This document shows, piece after piece, positions 1-4,911 of a stretch of DNA of 5,087 bases. Origin of the DNA: Crocinitomicaceae bacterium (GTDB taxonomy: Bacteria; Bacteroidota; Bacteroidia; Flavobacteriales_D; Crocinitomicaceae); assembly GCA_023264075.1 (NCBI GenBank), contig JALQTG010000161.1:1-5087 (forward strand). The letters are read 5' to 3'. Position 1 is the stretch's first letter, and each line of letters starts with the position of its first letter. Both the position numbers and the translations under genes were made by a program. The notes under the pieces were generated by a model. That model searched no databases. It worked only from the letters and a program-made list of their open reading frames with translations, and had not been told where the DNA came from.

Positions 1-61
1 CTGTATTTCTGTAACCATCGCTATTATTTCCAGTTACACCTTCAGAAAAAGACCCCAATGA
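1..61 (+). CDS. Possible 3' end of an upstream gene (partial)
   Basis: The frame beginning at base 2 is open from the window edge to a TGA at 59-61. It encodes 19 residues: a hydrophobic stretch (ISVTIAIISS) followed by a basic end (YTFRKRPQ). This would suit the last membrane helix and cytoplasmic tail of a membrane protein. Its TGA overlaps the ATG of the next gene as ATGA, a common arrangement for translationally coupled operon genes. The piece is too short to name a family. The codon-aligned minus-strand frame is also open here but has a stop at 74-76 and no ATG. The call rests mainly on the ATGA overlap. Confidence 0.35.
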   Translation, partial: CISVTIAIISSYTFRKRPQ

Positions 62-606
62 GAAAAATCCTTTTCATAATCGCAATAGTTTCTAGGACGT
101 GTTTCGCCCAGGAGCAACATACAGTAGAGGAAGGCATCTTCGAGTTGGTCAATTATGTTCGACAAGAACCAACGCGCTTCTTAACAGAGGTTGTTCAACC
201 CTATATCAAGTTAAATGAATTGGAAAACAGTAGTTATGCAAAGAGCTTAACCCGCACTCTTCAAAAACAATCTGCACTACCTCCGTTAGCAAGAAACACC
301 CATTTGATGGAAATGGCTGCCAATTACGCAGCTGAAGCCGGAAAAAAAGGATGGACGGACCATGTAAGAACAGACGCCCGTTTTAAGAAGTATGCCCCTG
401 AAATCGAAATCACCGGTGAAAACCTACAATTTGGCTCTGCAGATGCGCTTGCAGTCATCATGGAATTACTCATTGATGAGGGAGTTCATAACCTAGGCCA
501 TCGAAAAAATATCTTAGATCCAGAATTCTCACTCATCGGAATCGGCTTCGGAAACCATAAGACATTCGATACAATTGGTGTAATTGTTTTCGGTGGGTTC
601 GAATGA
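58..606 (+). CDS. Secreted CAP-domain (SCP/PR-1-like) protein
   Basis: This is a 182-residue exported protein of the CAP superfamily. An N-terminal signal peptide (MRKILFIIAI..., likely cut after Ala17 in CFA|QEQ) is followed by the CAP fold. Visible family marks are a helix with NYVRQEPTRF (32-41), PPLARN (75-80), His102 in TDH, GENLQ (120-124), Glu141, and GHRKNIL (147-153), then the end strand IGIGFG (160-165). His102, Glu121, Glu141 and His148 fit the conserved His/Glu cavity of CAP proteins. Bacterial members are extracellular and mostly of unknown activity, so no reaction is assigned. The signal peptide is slightly unusual because Arg13 interrupts the hydrophobic core. The frame stays open upstream to the window edge, but the signal peptide and the ATGA overlap support the ATG at 58. 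No Shine-Dalgarno sequence is evident. The gene converges on alkB, 33 bases away. Confidence 0.88.
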   Translation: MRKILFIIAIVSRTCFAQEQHTVEEGIFELVNYVRQEPTRFLTEVVQPYIKLNELENSSYAKSLTRTLQKQSALPPLARNTHLMEMAANYAAEAGKKGWTDHVRTDARFKKYAPEIEITGENLQFGSADALAVIMELLIDEGVHNLGHRKNILDPEFSLIGIGFGNHKTFDTIGVIVFGGFE

Positions 607-618
607 GTCGAGCCCACC
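592..618 (+). terminator. Strong hairpin enclosing the CAP gene stop codon, possible terminator
   Basis: Bases 592-602 (GGTGGGTTCGA) pair with 608-618 (TCGAGCCCACC) over 11 bp with a single G-U pair. The loop 603-607 (ATGAG) contains the TGA stop. No T-tract follows on either strand, so intrinsic termination is uncertain; the hairpin may instead stabilise the 3' end. On the minus strand the G-U becomes a C-A mismatch, so the structure favours the CAP transcript. It sits between two convergent genes, where a terminator is expected. Confidence 0.5.
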
Positions 619-639
619 TATCACCACGGGAAAAGGAAC

Positions 640-1218
640 TTATGAAATAATCCTTCTAAATGTCAAATTAATGCGTGGCTCTTGTACTTTACGCTGCTTC
701 GGTAATTGATGCTTCCAGTAATGCTGCATTTCACCCCCCATGACAAACAGACTTCCCGACTTCAGCTCTACTGACAATTTCTCATTGGTTACTTTGTGTC
801 TCAAATCAAAGCGACGCGATGCTCCAAAACTGAGGGAAGCAATAAGTGGATTCTTTCCTAATTCTTTTTCGTCATCCGCATGCCATCCATTACTATCCGT
901 TCCATTACGATATAGATTGGCAAGACAAGCATTGAATTCTGCGTTAAGTTCCTTAGTTAATCTCTCTTTAATCTCCAGCACCATTGGATGCCACGCATCA
1001 ATAGCGAGTTGCTTTCCTGAATATGAATAACCCAATTGATTCTCTGAAAAGTACACCTGCTTTCGGGGAATAGCATATACTTTACCAAATAGTTGAATTT
1101 CTCCAGATTTCCAAGGTAACTCACGATAAAGAGTATTGAAAATTTCTTCAGCGCAATCTTCGCGGATGTAATTTTCCTCATTTATGAACCACCCATTCGC
1201 AATGTCTACTTTGATCAT
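640..1218 (-). CDS. alkB: AlkB-type 2-oxoglutarate/Fe(II)-dependent DNA dealkylation repair dioxygenase
   Basis: The 192-residue protein belongs to the AlkB family, closest in shape to the short ALKBH2/3-like bacterial members. These use Fe(II), O2 and 2-oxoglutarate to remove methyl lesions such as 1-methyladenine and 3-methylcytosine from nucleic acids in the cytoplasm. The iron ligands are His113 and Asp115 in WHADDE (112-117) and His170. The 2-oxoglutarate-binding motif RxNxTxR is RINLTFR (182-188). NLYRNG (101-106) matches the conserved N-x-Y segment, and PRKQ (51-54) and SLSFGASRRFDLR (128-140) are typical of the family. Nothing is truncated. The ATG at 1218 lies one base after the TAG of the upstream elyC-like gene, so the two are probably cotranscribed and translationally coupled. 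The substrate (DNA or RNA) is inferred from the family, not shown by the sequence. Confidence 0.95.
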   Translation of the reverse strand: MIKVDIANGWFINEENYIREDCAEEIFNTLYRELPWKSGEIQLFGKVYAIPRKQVYFSENQLGYSYSGKQLAIDAWHPMVLEIKERLTKELNAEFNACLANLYRNGTDSNGWHADDEKELGKNPLIASLSFGASRRFDLRHKVTNEKLSVELKSGSLFVMGGEMQHYWKHQLPKQRKVQEPRINLTFRRIIS

Positions 1219-1219
1219 C

Positions 1220-1987
1220 CTAAATATACCCCATCACTTTATACGTCACAAATCCTACCCATTCTTTAATCAGCGTAAACCAATAGGTAAAATTATCCAC
1301 GTTAGGAACAATGTATTCATCCCAGTGATAAAAACGCTTACCTCCTGTAAATTGGTCAGTAGGATAAACATCACACGGTATATTTTGTTTTTCAAAGCAA
1401 GCTTTTGCACGCCGCATGTGATGGGAAGACGTCACCAACAAAAAACGTTCGAAATGCGGATACGATTGTTGAATGATTTTAGCGGACTCAAAAGCATTTT
1501 CGTAGGTATTTCGAGAGGTGTTTTCAATAATAATATCCGTTTCAGGAATACCCCAACCAACTAATACGTCCTTGATTTGTTGCGCCTCATGCAATCCTCG
1601 TTCACTCACATACCCATGATCTCCAGAAATAAGCAGCTTCTCTGCGACTCCTTTATGATAAAGATCTAACGCTTGCCAGATCCGATCAGCTCCTCGTCTT
1701 GCACTAATTCGGTCAGCACTTTCGTCATATTCAAACATCCCGCCTAAAACTATAGCTACATCATAGGAACTCTCTTGGGTGATTTTCACAGAATCTACTT
1801 CCCATAGTCGAATAAATTCTTTAAAAATAAATGAATTACTAAAAAAAAGTGGCATAACTACCGCGCTCCATTTCGCAATGGACTTCCATCTAGGCCGTTT
1901 AAAGAAAAATGCTCCAAAAACAGTTAGTAACACCCATGAAAATGGCTGAATGAAGAAATACGCTATTTTAGATAAGACAAAAAACAT
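1220..1987 (-). CDS. ElyC/SanA/YdcF-like DUF218 membrane protein
   Basis: Taken from the ATG at 1987, the protein is 255 residues, close to Escherichia coli ElyC (about 259). A TTG two codons upstream (1993) is possible but less likely. Two hydrophobic N-terminal segments (about residues 8-29 and 40-57) anchor it in the inner membrane, as in ElyC. The DUF218 domain follows, with VAIVLGG (77-83), LLISGDHG (118-125), SRNTYENA (158-165) and LVTSSHHMRRA (184-194). The end motif LIKEWVGFVTYKVMG resembles the family's usual C-terminal helix. ElyC is linked in E. coli to peptidoglycan and envelope integrity; the biochemical activity of DUF218 is not settled, and the role here is inferred from architecture. 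The gene heads a two-gene minus-strand unit with alkB and is divergent from mscS across about 90 bases. I found no clear promoter for it. Confidence 0.85.
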   Translation of the reverse strand: MFFVLSKIAYFFIQPFSWVLLTVFGAFFFKRPRWKSIAKWSAVVMPLFFSNSFIFKEFIRLWEVDSVKITQESSYDVAIVLGGMFEYDESADRISARRGADRIWQALDLYHKGVAEKLLISGDHGYVSERGLHEAQQIKDVLVGWGIPETDIIIENTSRNTYENAFESAKIIQQSYPHFERFLLVTSSHHMRRAKACFEKQNIPCDVYPTDQFTGGKRFYHWDEYIVPNVDNFTYWFTLIKEWVGFVTYKVMGYI

Positions 1988-2030
1988 AAGCAAATAAAAC
2001 CATTTTTTATGAATAATTGGAGAATCTCTT

Positions 2031-2058
2031 TTGCTTCTCTAATGATTCCATAACTTTG
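2031..2058 (+). promoter_or_regulatory. Bacteroidota-type promoter of the mscS gene
   Basis: TTG at 2031-2033 and TAACTTTG at 2051-2058 match the Flavobacterium/Bacteroides consensus TTG / TAnnTTTG. The gap of 17 bases falls within the range known for Flavobacterium. Transcription would start near 2064-2066, giving a leader of roughly 13-15 bases before the ATG at 2079. The box lies in the divergent gap between the elyC-like gene and mscS. Confidence 0.65.
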
Positions 2059-2078
2059 CATTAGAAAATTACATACAC

Positions 2079-2915
2079 ATGGAAAAAGAAGCAGAATTAT
2101 TATTTGGTTACACCCAATCTGAGATTATTGATTTAATTATTTCTGTGGGGATTAATTTACTGTTAGCGATAGTTATCCTTTTTGTCGGATTCAAACTTGC
2201 AGGTATTATCAGTCGCTCGCTGGCAATAATTTTAGAAAAAAGAAATAGTGATATCGGTTTGGTAACTTTCCTCAAAAGCTTCATTGCTATCGTTATTAAG
2301 CTTCTCACCATTATTACCGTTTTCACACAATTAGGAGTCGAAATGACCTCCTTTATTGCCATTCTTGGAGCAGCTGGTTTTGCAATTGGTATGGCCTTCT
2401 CAGGAACCCTCTCAAATCTTGCTGGAGGAGTAATGATTTTACTCTTTAAGCCTTTTAAAGTAGAAGACTTTATCGAGGCACAGGGAGAAACAGGTATTGT
2501 CAAGGAAATACAAATTTTTCATACCATCATGAATACAACTGATAATAAAACGATTATCATTCCAAATGGTCCCTTATCGAATGGCAATATCACGAATTAC
2601 ACTATGCAAGAAATTCGTCGAGTAGACTTCTCTTTTGGATTTGCTTATGGCGAAGATTATCAATTGGCGAAAAAAGTGCTGATGGATTTGTACTTGAATC
2701 ATCCAAAAGTGCTACAAGACCCTGAGCCCTTCATTGGTCTGGGTGAATTAGCAGACTCCTCTGTAAACGTTACTGTCCGATTATGGACAAAAGTAGAAGA
2801 CTACTGGGACGTCTATTTTTACATGAATGAGAAGGTCTACGAGAAATTCAACGAAACAGAGGGACTTAGTATTCCATTCCCACAAATGGACGTTCACGTT
2901 GATCAAGTAAAATAA
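2079..2915 (+). CDS. mscS: Small-conductance mechanosensitive channel, MscS family
   Basis: The 278-residue protein has the length and layout of E. coli MscS (286 residues), an inner-membrane channel that opens under membrane tension and releases solutes after osmotic downshock. There are three membrane segments: about 16-38, 62-84 and a pore-lining third at about 90-123. The signature run begins ILGAAGFAIGMAFSG (95-109) and continues through TLSNLAGG and LLFKPFKVEDF (121-131). The beta domain holds VKEIQIFHT (141-149) and IIIPNG (159-164). The C-terminal alpha/beta cage ends with the classic SIPFPQMDV (264-272). Aligned by eye to E. coli, the pore-sealing leucines L105 and L109 correspond to Phe101 and Met105. 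Gln112 becomes Ser108, and the Gly113 hinge is kept as Gly109. The gene has its own promoter and appears monocistronic, since the next gene is convergent. Confidence 0.95.
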   Translation: MEKEAELLFGYTQSEIIDLIISVGINLLLAIVILFVGFKLAGIISRSLAIILEKRNSDIGLVTFLKSFIAIVIKLLTIITVFTQLGVEMTSFIAILGAAGFAIGMAFSGTLSNLAGGVMILLFKPFKVEDFIEAQGETGIVKEIQIFHTIMNTTDNKTIIIPNGPLSNGNITNYTMQEIRRVDFSFGFAYGEDYQLAKKVLMDLYLNHPKVLQDPEPFIGLGELADSSVNVTVRLWTKVEDYWDVYFYMNEKVYEKFNETEGLSIPFPQMDVHVDQVK

Positions 2916-2927
2916 AACTTACAGGAC

Positions 2928-2958
2928 TCAAGTGGCGGGTAAAGATCTCGCCACTTGA
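2928..2958. terminator. Convergent-junction hairpin, possible bidirectional terminator
   Basis: TCAAGTGGCG (2928-2937) pairs perfectly with CGCCACTTGA (2949-2958). A G-T and a G-C pair can extend the stem inward to a 7-base loop (2940-2946). The hairpin sits 12 bases past the mscS stop and 9 bases past the esterase stop on the other strand. It lacks a T-tract on the plus strand and has only a late, broken one (TTTTATT) on the minus strand. The minus-strand esterase transcript has no other evident terminator, so this is its best candidate. Confidence 0.55.
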
Positions 2959-2967
2959 ATGCCTAAA

Positions 2968-4092
2968 TTAAATCTGAACCACCAATTTTTTGGTGGTTTT
3001 TGTATTTCCAATCTCAATTTGAACAGCATACACACCTGTATCTAATCCTTCGATCAACACTGACTCCGAGTAGTTTGCAATCGACCGCACTATTCTTCCC
3101 GTTAAATCCACTACATTCAATACATCCCAAGGCATGTTTGTCTCCACATACACACTTCCCTCAGAAGGGTTTGGATATAAGTTCAACTCCACAATTTGAA
3201 ACTCCGACACATCCAATAGGTCATCCAATTTATATTTACGGAAGAATCTCCAGATTTCTACACTCGCATCAAAATCTTGATTTGTTGTTCCAATTGTTAC
3301 TGGAGCTCCTGGCCAGGTATGCCCTCCGCTAATCACTTTATAAAATTCAACAGAGGAATTATTTTGTCCTCCAGAATAAACGTAGTACTCTGCAGTGCAA
3401 CCATCCGTGGTATTAACATTCGGCACAGCGGTGAATTGAGGTGTTGGATTACTTCCTGTTTGATTTACCCAAAAATCGACTACATCTTCAATGGCACCAT
3501 ATTGCGCATTACCATTGTATGGAACAGTTGGATCCAAAGTCCCATGAATTTGTAGTGCAGGTGTCGGTTTTATTGGATTGCAAGAACCGAGTTTATTCAA
3601 TGTCATAGTTCCAGTAACTGAAGCAACAGCAGCAATTCGATGACCAAGGGTACAAGCCAATTCATAACTCATGAAACCACCATTACTCATTCCTGTGCTG
3701 TAAATACAATTTCCATCAATGCTATAGCTTCCAGAAACTTCGTCTATCAGCGCTGAAATAAATCCAACATCGTCTACTCCAGGCACGTCAAATGCATTCC
3801 ACCAGCGATTATTCGACTGATCAAAGGTTCCATTCGGATGAACGAGGATAAAATTAGCGGTATCTGCAATAGGACGGAAGTCTCCATAGAACTCTTGCGA
3901 AACATTATCAGAGGTATACCCGTGTAAATTAAATACCAACGGAACAGGCGACGTTGCATCGTAGATGGCAGGAACATATACGCGATATTCGCGCGTAATT
4001 CCATTGTGCTGAAGGGTATAATTAGCAGATACTTGACCAACAGCAATACCGGAAATAACCAGCGATAAAAAAGTAAATAATTGTAGTTTCAT
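2968..4092 (-). CDS. Secreted PHB-depolymerase/feruloyl-esterase-like hydrolase with T9SS sorting domain
   Basis: The 374-residue protein has a signal peptide (about 1-19, ending AVGQ), an alpha/beta-hydrolase domain (about 25-290) and a type IX secretion type A C-terminal domain (about 303-374). The hydrolase resembles the LpqC/PHB depolymerase and CE1 esterase group. It shows the oxyanion segment NLHGYTSD (55-62), VDDVGF (106-111), and the nucleophile Ser136 in GMSNGG. Asp187 in HGTLDPTVPY and His258 in GGHTWPG complete the likely triad. Four cysteines (129, 147, 171, 232) could form disulfides. The tail has the usual LYPNPSEG (305-312), DLTGR (329-333), LDTGVYAVQI (350-359) and a closing KKLVVQI. 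It is expected to be carried across the outer membrane by T9SS. The ester substrate (short polyesters, feruloyl or acetyl esters on plant polymers) cannot be told from sequence. It stands alone, convergent with mscS and divergent from rpsP, with no clear promoter seen. Confidence 0.9.
   Translation of the reverse strand: MKLQLFTFLSLVISGIAVGQVSANYTLQHNGITREYRVYVPAIYDATSPVPLVFNLHGYTSDNVSQEFYGDFRPIADTANFILVHPNGTFDQSNNRWWNAFDVPGVDDVGFISALIDEVSGSYSIDGNCIYSTGMSNGGFMSYELACTLGHRIAAVASVTGTMTLNKLGSCNPIKPTPALQIHGTLDPTVPYNGNAQYGAIEDVVDFWVNQTGSNPTPQFTAVPNVNTTDGCTAEYYVYSGGQNNSSVEFYKVISGGHTWPGAPVTIGTTNQDFDASVEIWRFFRKYKLDDLLDVSEFQIVELNLYPNPSEGSVYVETNMPWDVLNVVDLTGRIVRSIANYSESVLIEGLDTGVYAVQIEIGNTKTTKKLVVQI
2977..3001 (+). 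terminator. Intrinsic terminator for mscS, antisense to the esterase 3' end
   Basis: AACCACCAA (2977-2985) pairs perfectly with TTGGTGGTT (2990-2998) around a TTTT loop, followed by TTT to 3001; T2998 is both paired and the first of the T-run. In the plus direction this has the form of a Rho-independent terminator for mscS. On the minus strand the same bases encode the final TKKLVVQ of the esterase and are followed by no T-run, so the signal is directional. Confidence 0.65.
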
Positions 4093-4166
4093 TCTTTGTG
4101 TTTTTGATAAAACTAGGCAATTGAAAGCACCTATTTAGTATTCATTTGCTTATTTTTACTATTTAT

Positions 4167-4196
4167 TTGCAAAATCAAAGAAATGCATTATCTTTG
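4167..4196 (+). promoter_or_regulatory. Bacteroidota-type promoter of rpsP-rimM
   Basis: TTG at 4167-4169 and TATCTTTG at 4189-4196 match TTG / TAnnTTTG with a 19-base gap. The predicted start of transcription is near 4202-4204, leaving a leader of about 50 bases before the rpsP ATG. The element lies in the 162-base divergent gap (4093-4254) between the esterase and rpsP. Apart from this promoter and the leader hairpin, I see nothing certain in that gap. Confidence 0.7.
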
Positions 4197-4223
4197 CCGG
4201 CTCAATTAATTAATTTATTAATC

Positions 4224-4239
4224 GGGGTTTTCGTACCCC
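4224..4239 (+). promoter_or_regulatory. GC-rich hairpin in the rpsP 5' leader
   Basis: GGGGT (4224-4228) pairs with ACCCC (4235-4239) around the loop TTTCGT. It is the only GC-rich segment in an otherwise A/T-rich leader, which includes TTAATTAATTTATTAAT just upstream. It ends 15 bases before the start codon, so it would sit at the edge of the initiating ribosome's footprint. A control or mRNA-stabilising role is possible but not shown. No T-tract follows, so it is not a terminator. Confidence 0.4.
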
Positions 4240-4254
4240 AACCAATAAAACAGT

Positions 4255-4902
4255 ATGGCAACAAAAATTAGATTGCAAAGACACGGAAAGAAAGGATACG
4301 CTTTCTTTCATTTAGTAGTAGCTGACTCACGTGCAAAACGTGACGGTAAATTCATCGAGAAATTAGGTATTTACAATCCAAACACTAATCCCGCAACAAT
4401 CGATATCAATTTTGATAAGACATTGGAATGGGTTGGCGTAGGTGCTGAGATGTCTGACACAGCTCGTGCAATCCTTTCTTACAAAGGTGTTTTGTACAAA
4501 AACCACTTGGACAAAGGAGTTAAAAAAGGTGCTTTCACAGCAGAAGAAGCAGACAAGCGTTTTGAAGCGTGGATGAAAGAAAAAGAAGCTAAAGTAGAAG
4601 CTAAGAGATCAGGACTTTCTACAGCAGCTCAAAAGGCAGAAGCTGATCGTTTAAAGGCTGAAAAAGCGAAAAATGAAGAGCGTGCAGCAGCTCTTGCAGC
4701 AGCAGCAGCTCCGGTTGTAGAGGAAGTAACTGAAGAAACTCCTGCGGCAGAAGAAGTGGCAGAGGCAACTGAAGAAGCTCCTGCAGAAGAAACAACTGAA
4801 GAAACTCCTGTGGCAGAAGAGACTCCAACGGCTGAAGCGGCAGAAGAAGCTTCAGCAGCAACTGATGAAGAAAATAACGAGGAAAAAAAAGCAGCTGAAT
4901 AA
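4255..4902 (+). CDS. rpsP: 30S ribosomal protein S16 (bS16) with long acidic Ala/Glu-rich tail
   Basis: The first 85 or so residues are a standard bS16: KIRLQRHGKKGYAFFHLVVA (4-23), DSRAKRDGKFIEKLGIYNP (24-42), and the second half with LEWVGVGAEMSDTARAIL (57-74) and GVLYKNHL (78-85). bS16 is a 16S rRNA-binding protein needed for 30S assembly. E. coli S16 is about 82 residues, whereas this protein is 215. Residues 86-140 form a charged, probably helical stretch (KEKEAKVEAK, QKAEADRLKAEKAK). Residues 144-215 are an Ala/Glu/Thr/Pro-rich tail with an AAALAAAAA run and three TEE(T/A)P repeats. Extended S16 tails are known in Bacteroidota; this one seems at the long end. The ATG at 4255 begins the conserved core directly. 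The gene is followed after 9 bases by rimM, its usual partner. Confidence 0.97.
   Translation: MATKIRLQRHGKKGYAFFHLVVADSRAKRDGKFIEKLGIYNPNTNPATIDINFDKTLEWVGVGAEMSDTARAILSYKGVLYKNHLDKGVKKGAFTAEEADKRFEAWMKEKEAKVEAKRSGLSTAAQKAEADRLKAEKAKNEERAAALAAAAAPVVEEVTEETPAAEEVAEATEEAPAEETTEETPVAEETPTAEAAEEASAATDEENNEEKKAAE
4729..4821 (+). repeat. Imperfect coding repeats in the S16 tail
   Basis: Three units begin at 4729, 4768 and 4795, each starting ACTGAAGAA(A/G)CTCCTG and encoding TEETP, TEEAP and TEETP (residues 159, 172 and 181). Units one and three agree at 25 of 27 bases. Unit starts are spaced 39 and 27 bases, both multiples of three, so changes in copy number keep the frame. The tail has probably grown by in-frame slippage or duplication. 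Confidence 0.7.
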
Positions 4903-4911
4903 ATATTCCTT

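Noticed and set aside
1..73. Minus-strand open frame at the left edge encoding a Gly/Asn/Ser-rich peptide
   Set aside because: It has a stop at 74-76 and no ATG, so it could only be a gene beginning at a TTG; the plus-strand ATGA overlap is the simpler reading.
740..1564. Plus-strand open frames of 96 and 126 codons opposite the alkB and elyC-like genes
   Set aside because: They lie antisense to well-supported genes with recognisable motifs, show no family features, and have no promoter or start context of their own.
1988..1993. TTG start at 1993 for the elyC-like gene
   Set aside because: An ATG occurs two codons later (1985-1987) and begins a normal membrane anchor; TTG starts are rarer and nothing favours it here.
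1991..1998. TTTATTTG on the minus strand as a promoter box for the elyC-like gene
   Set aside because: It misses the A of TAnnTTTG, has no TTG at the right distance and ends only three bases before the start codon.
3000..3555. Plus-strand open frames opposite the esterase gene
   Set aside because: They are antisense shadows of the esterase, with compositions that do not resemble a protein family.
4108..4115. TAGTTTTA on the minus strand as a promoter box for the esterase
   Set aside because: Its last base differs from TAnnTTTG and no TTG lies 17-23 bases upstream.
4619..4861. Leucine-rich minus-strand open frame of 80 codons
   Set aside because: It is the reverse of the Ala/Glu repeat tail of S16 (GCA/GAA codons read backwards as Leu/Gln/Phe-type codons), with no independent support.
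4883..4890. A8 run near the end of rpsP as a programmed frameshift site
   Set aside because: A -1 shift would reach a TGA within three codons and change only the last few residues, with no stimulatory structure positioned for it.
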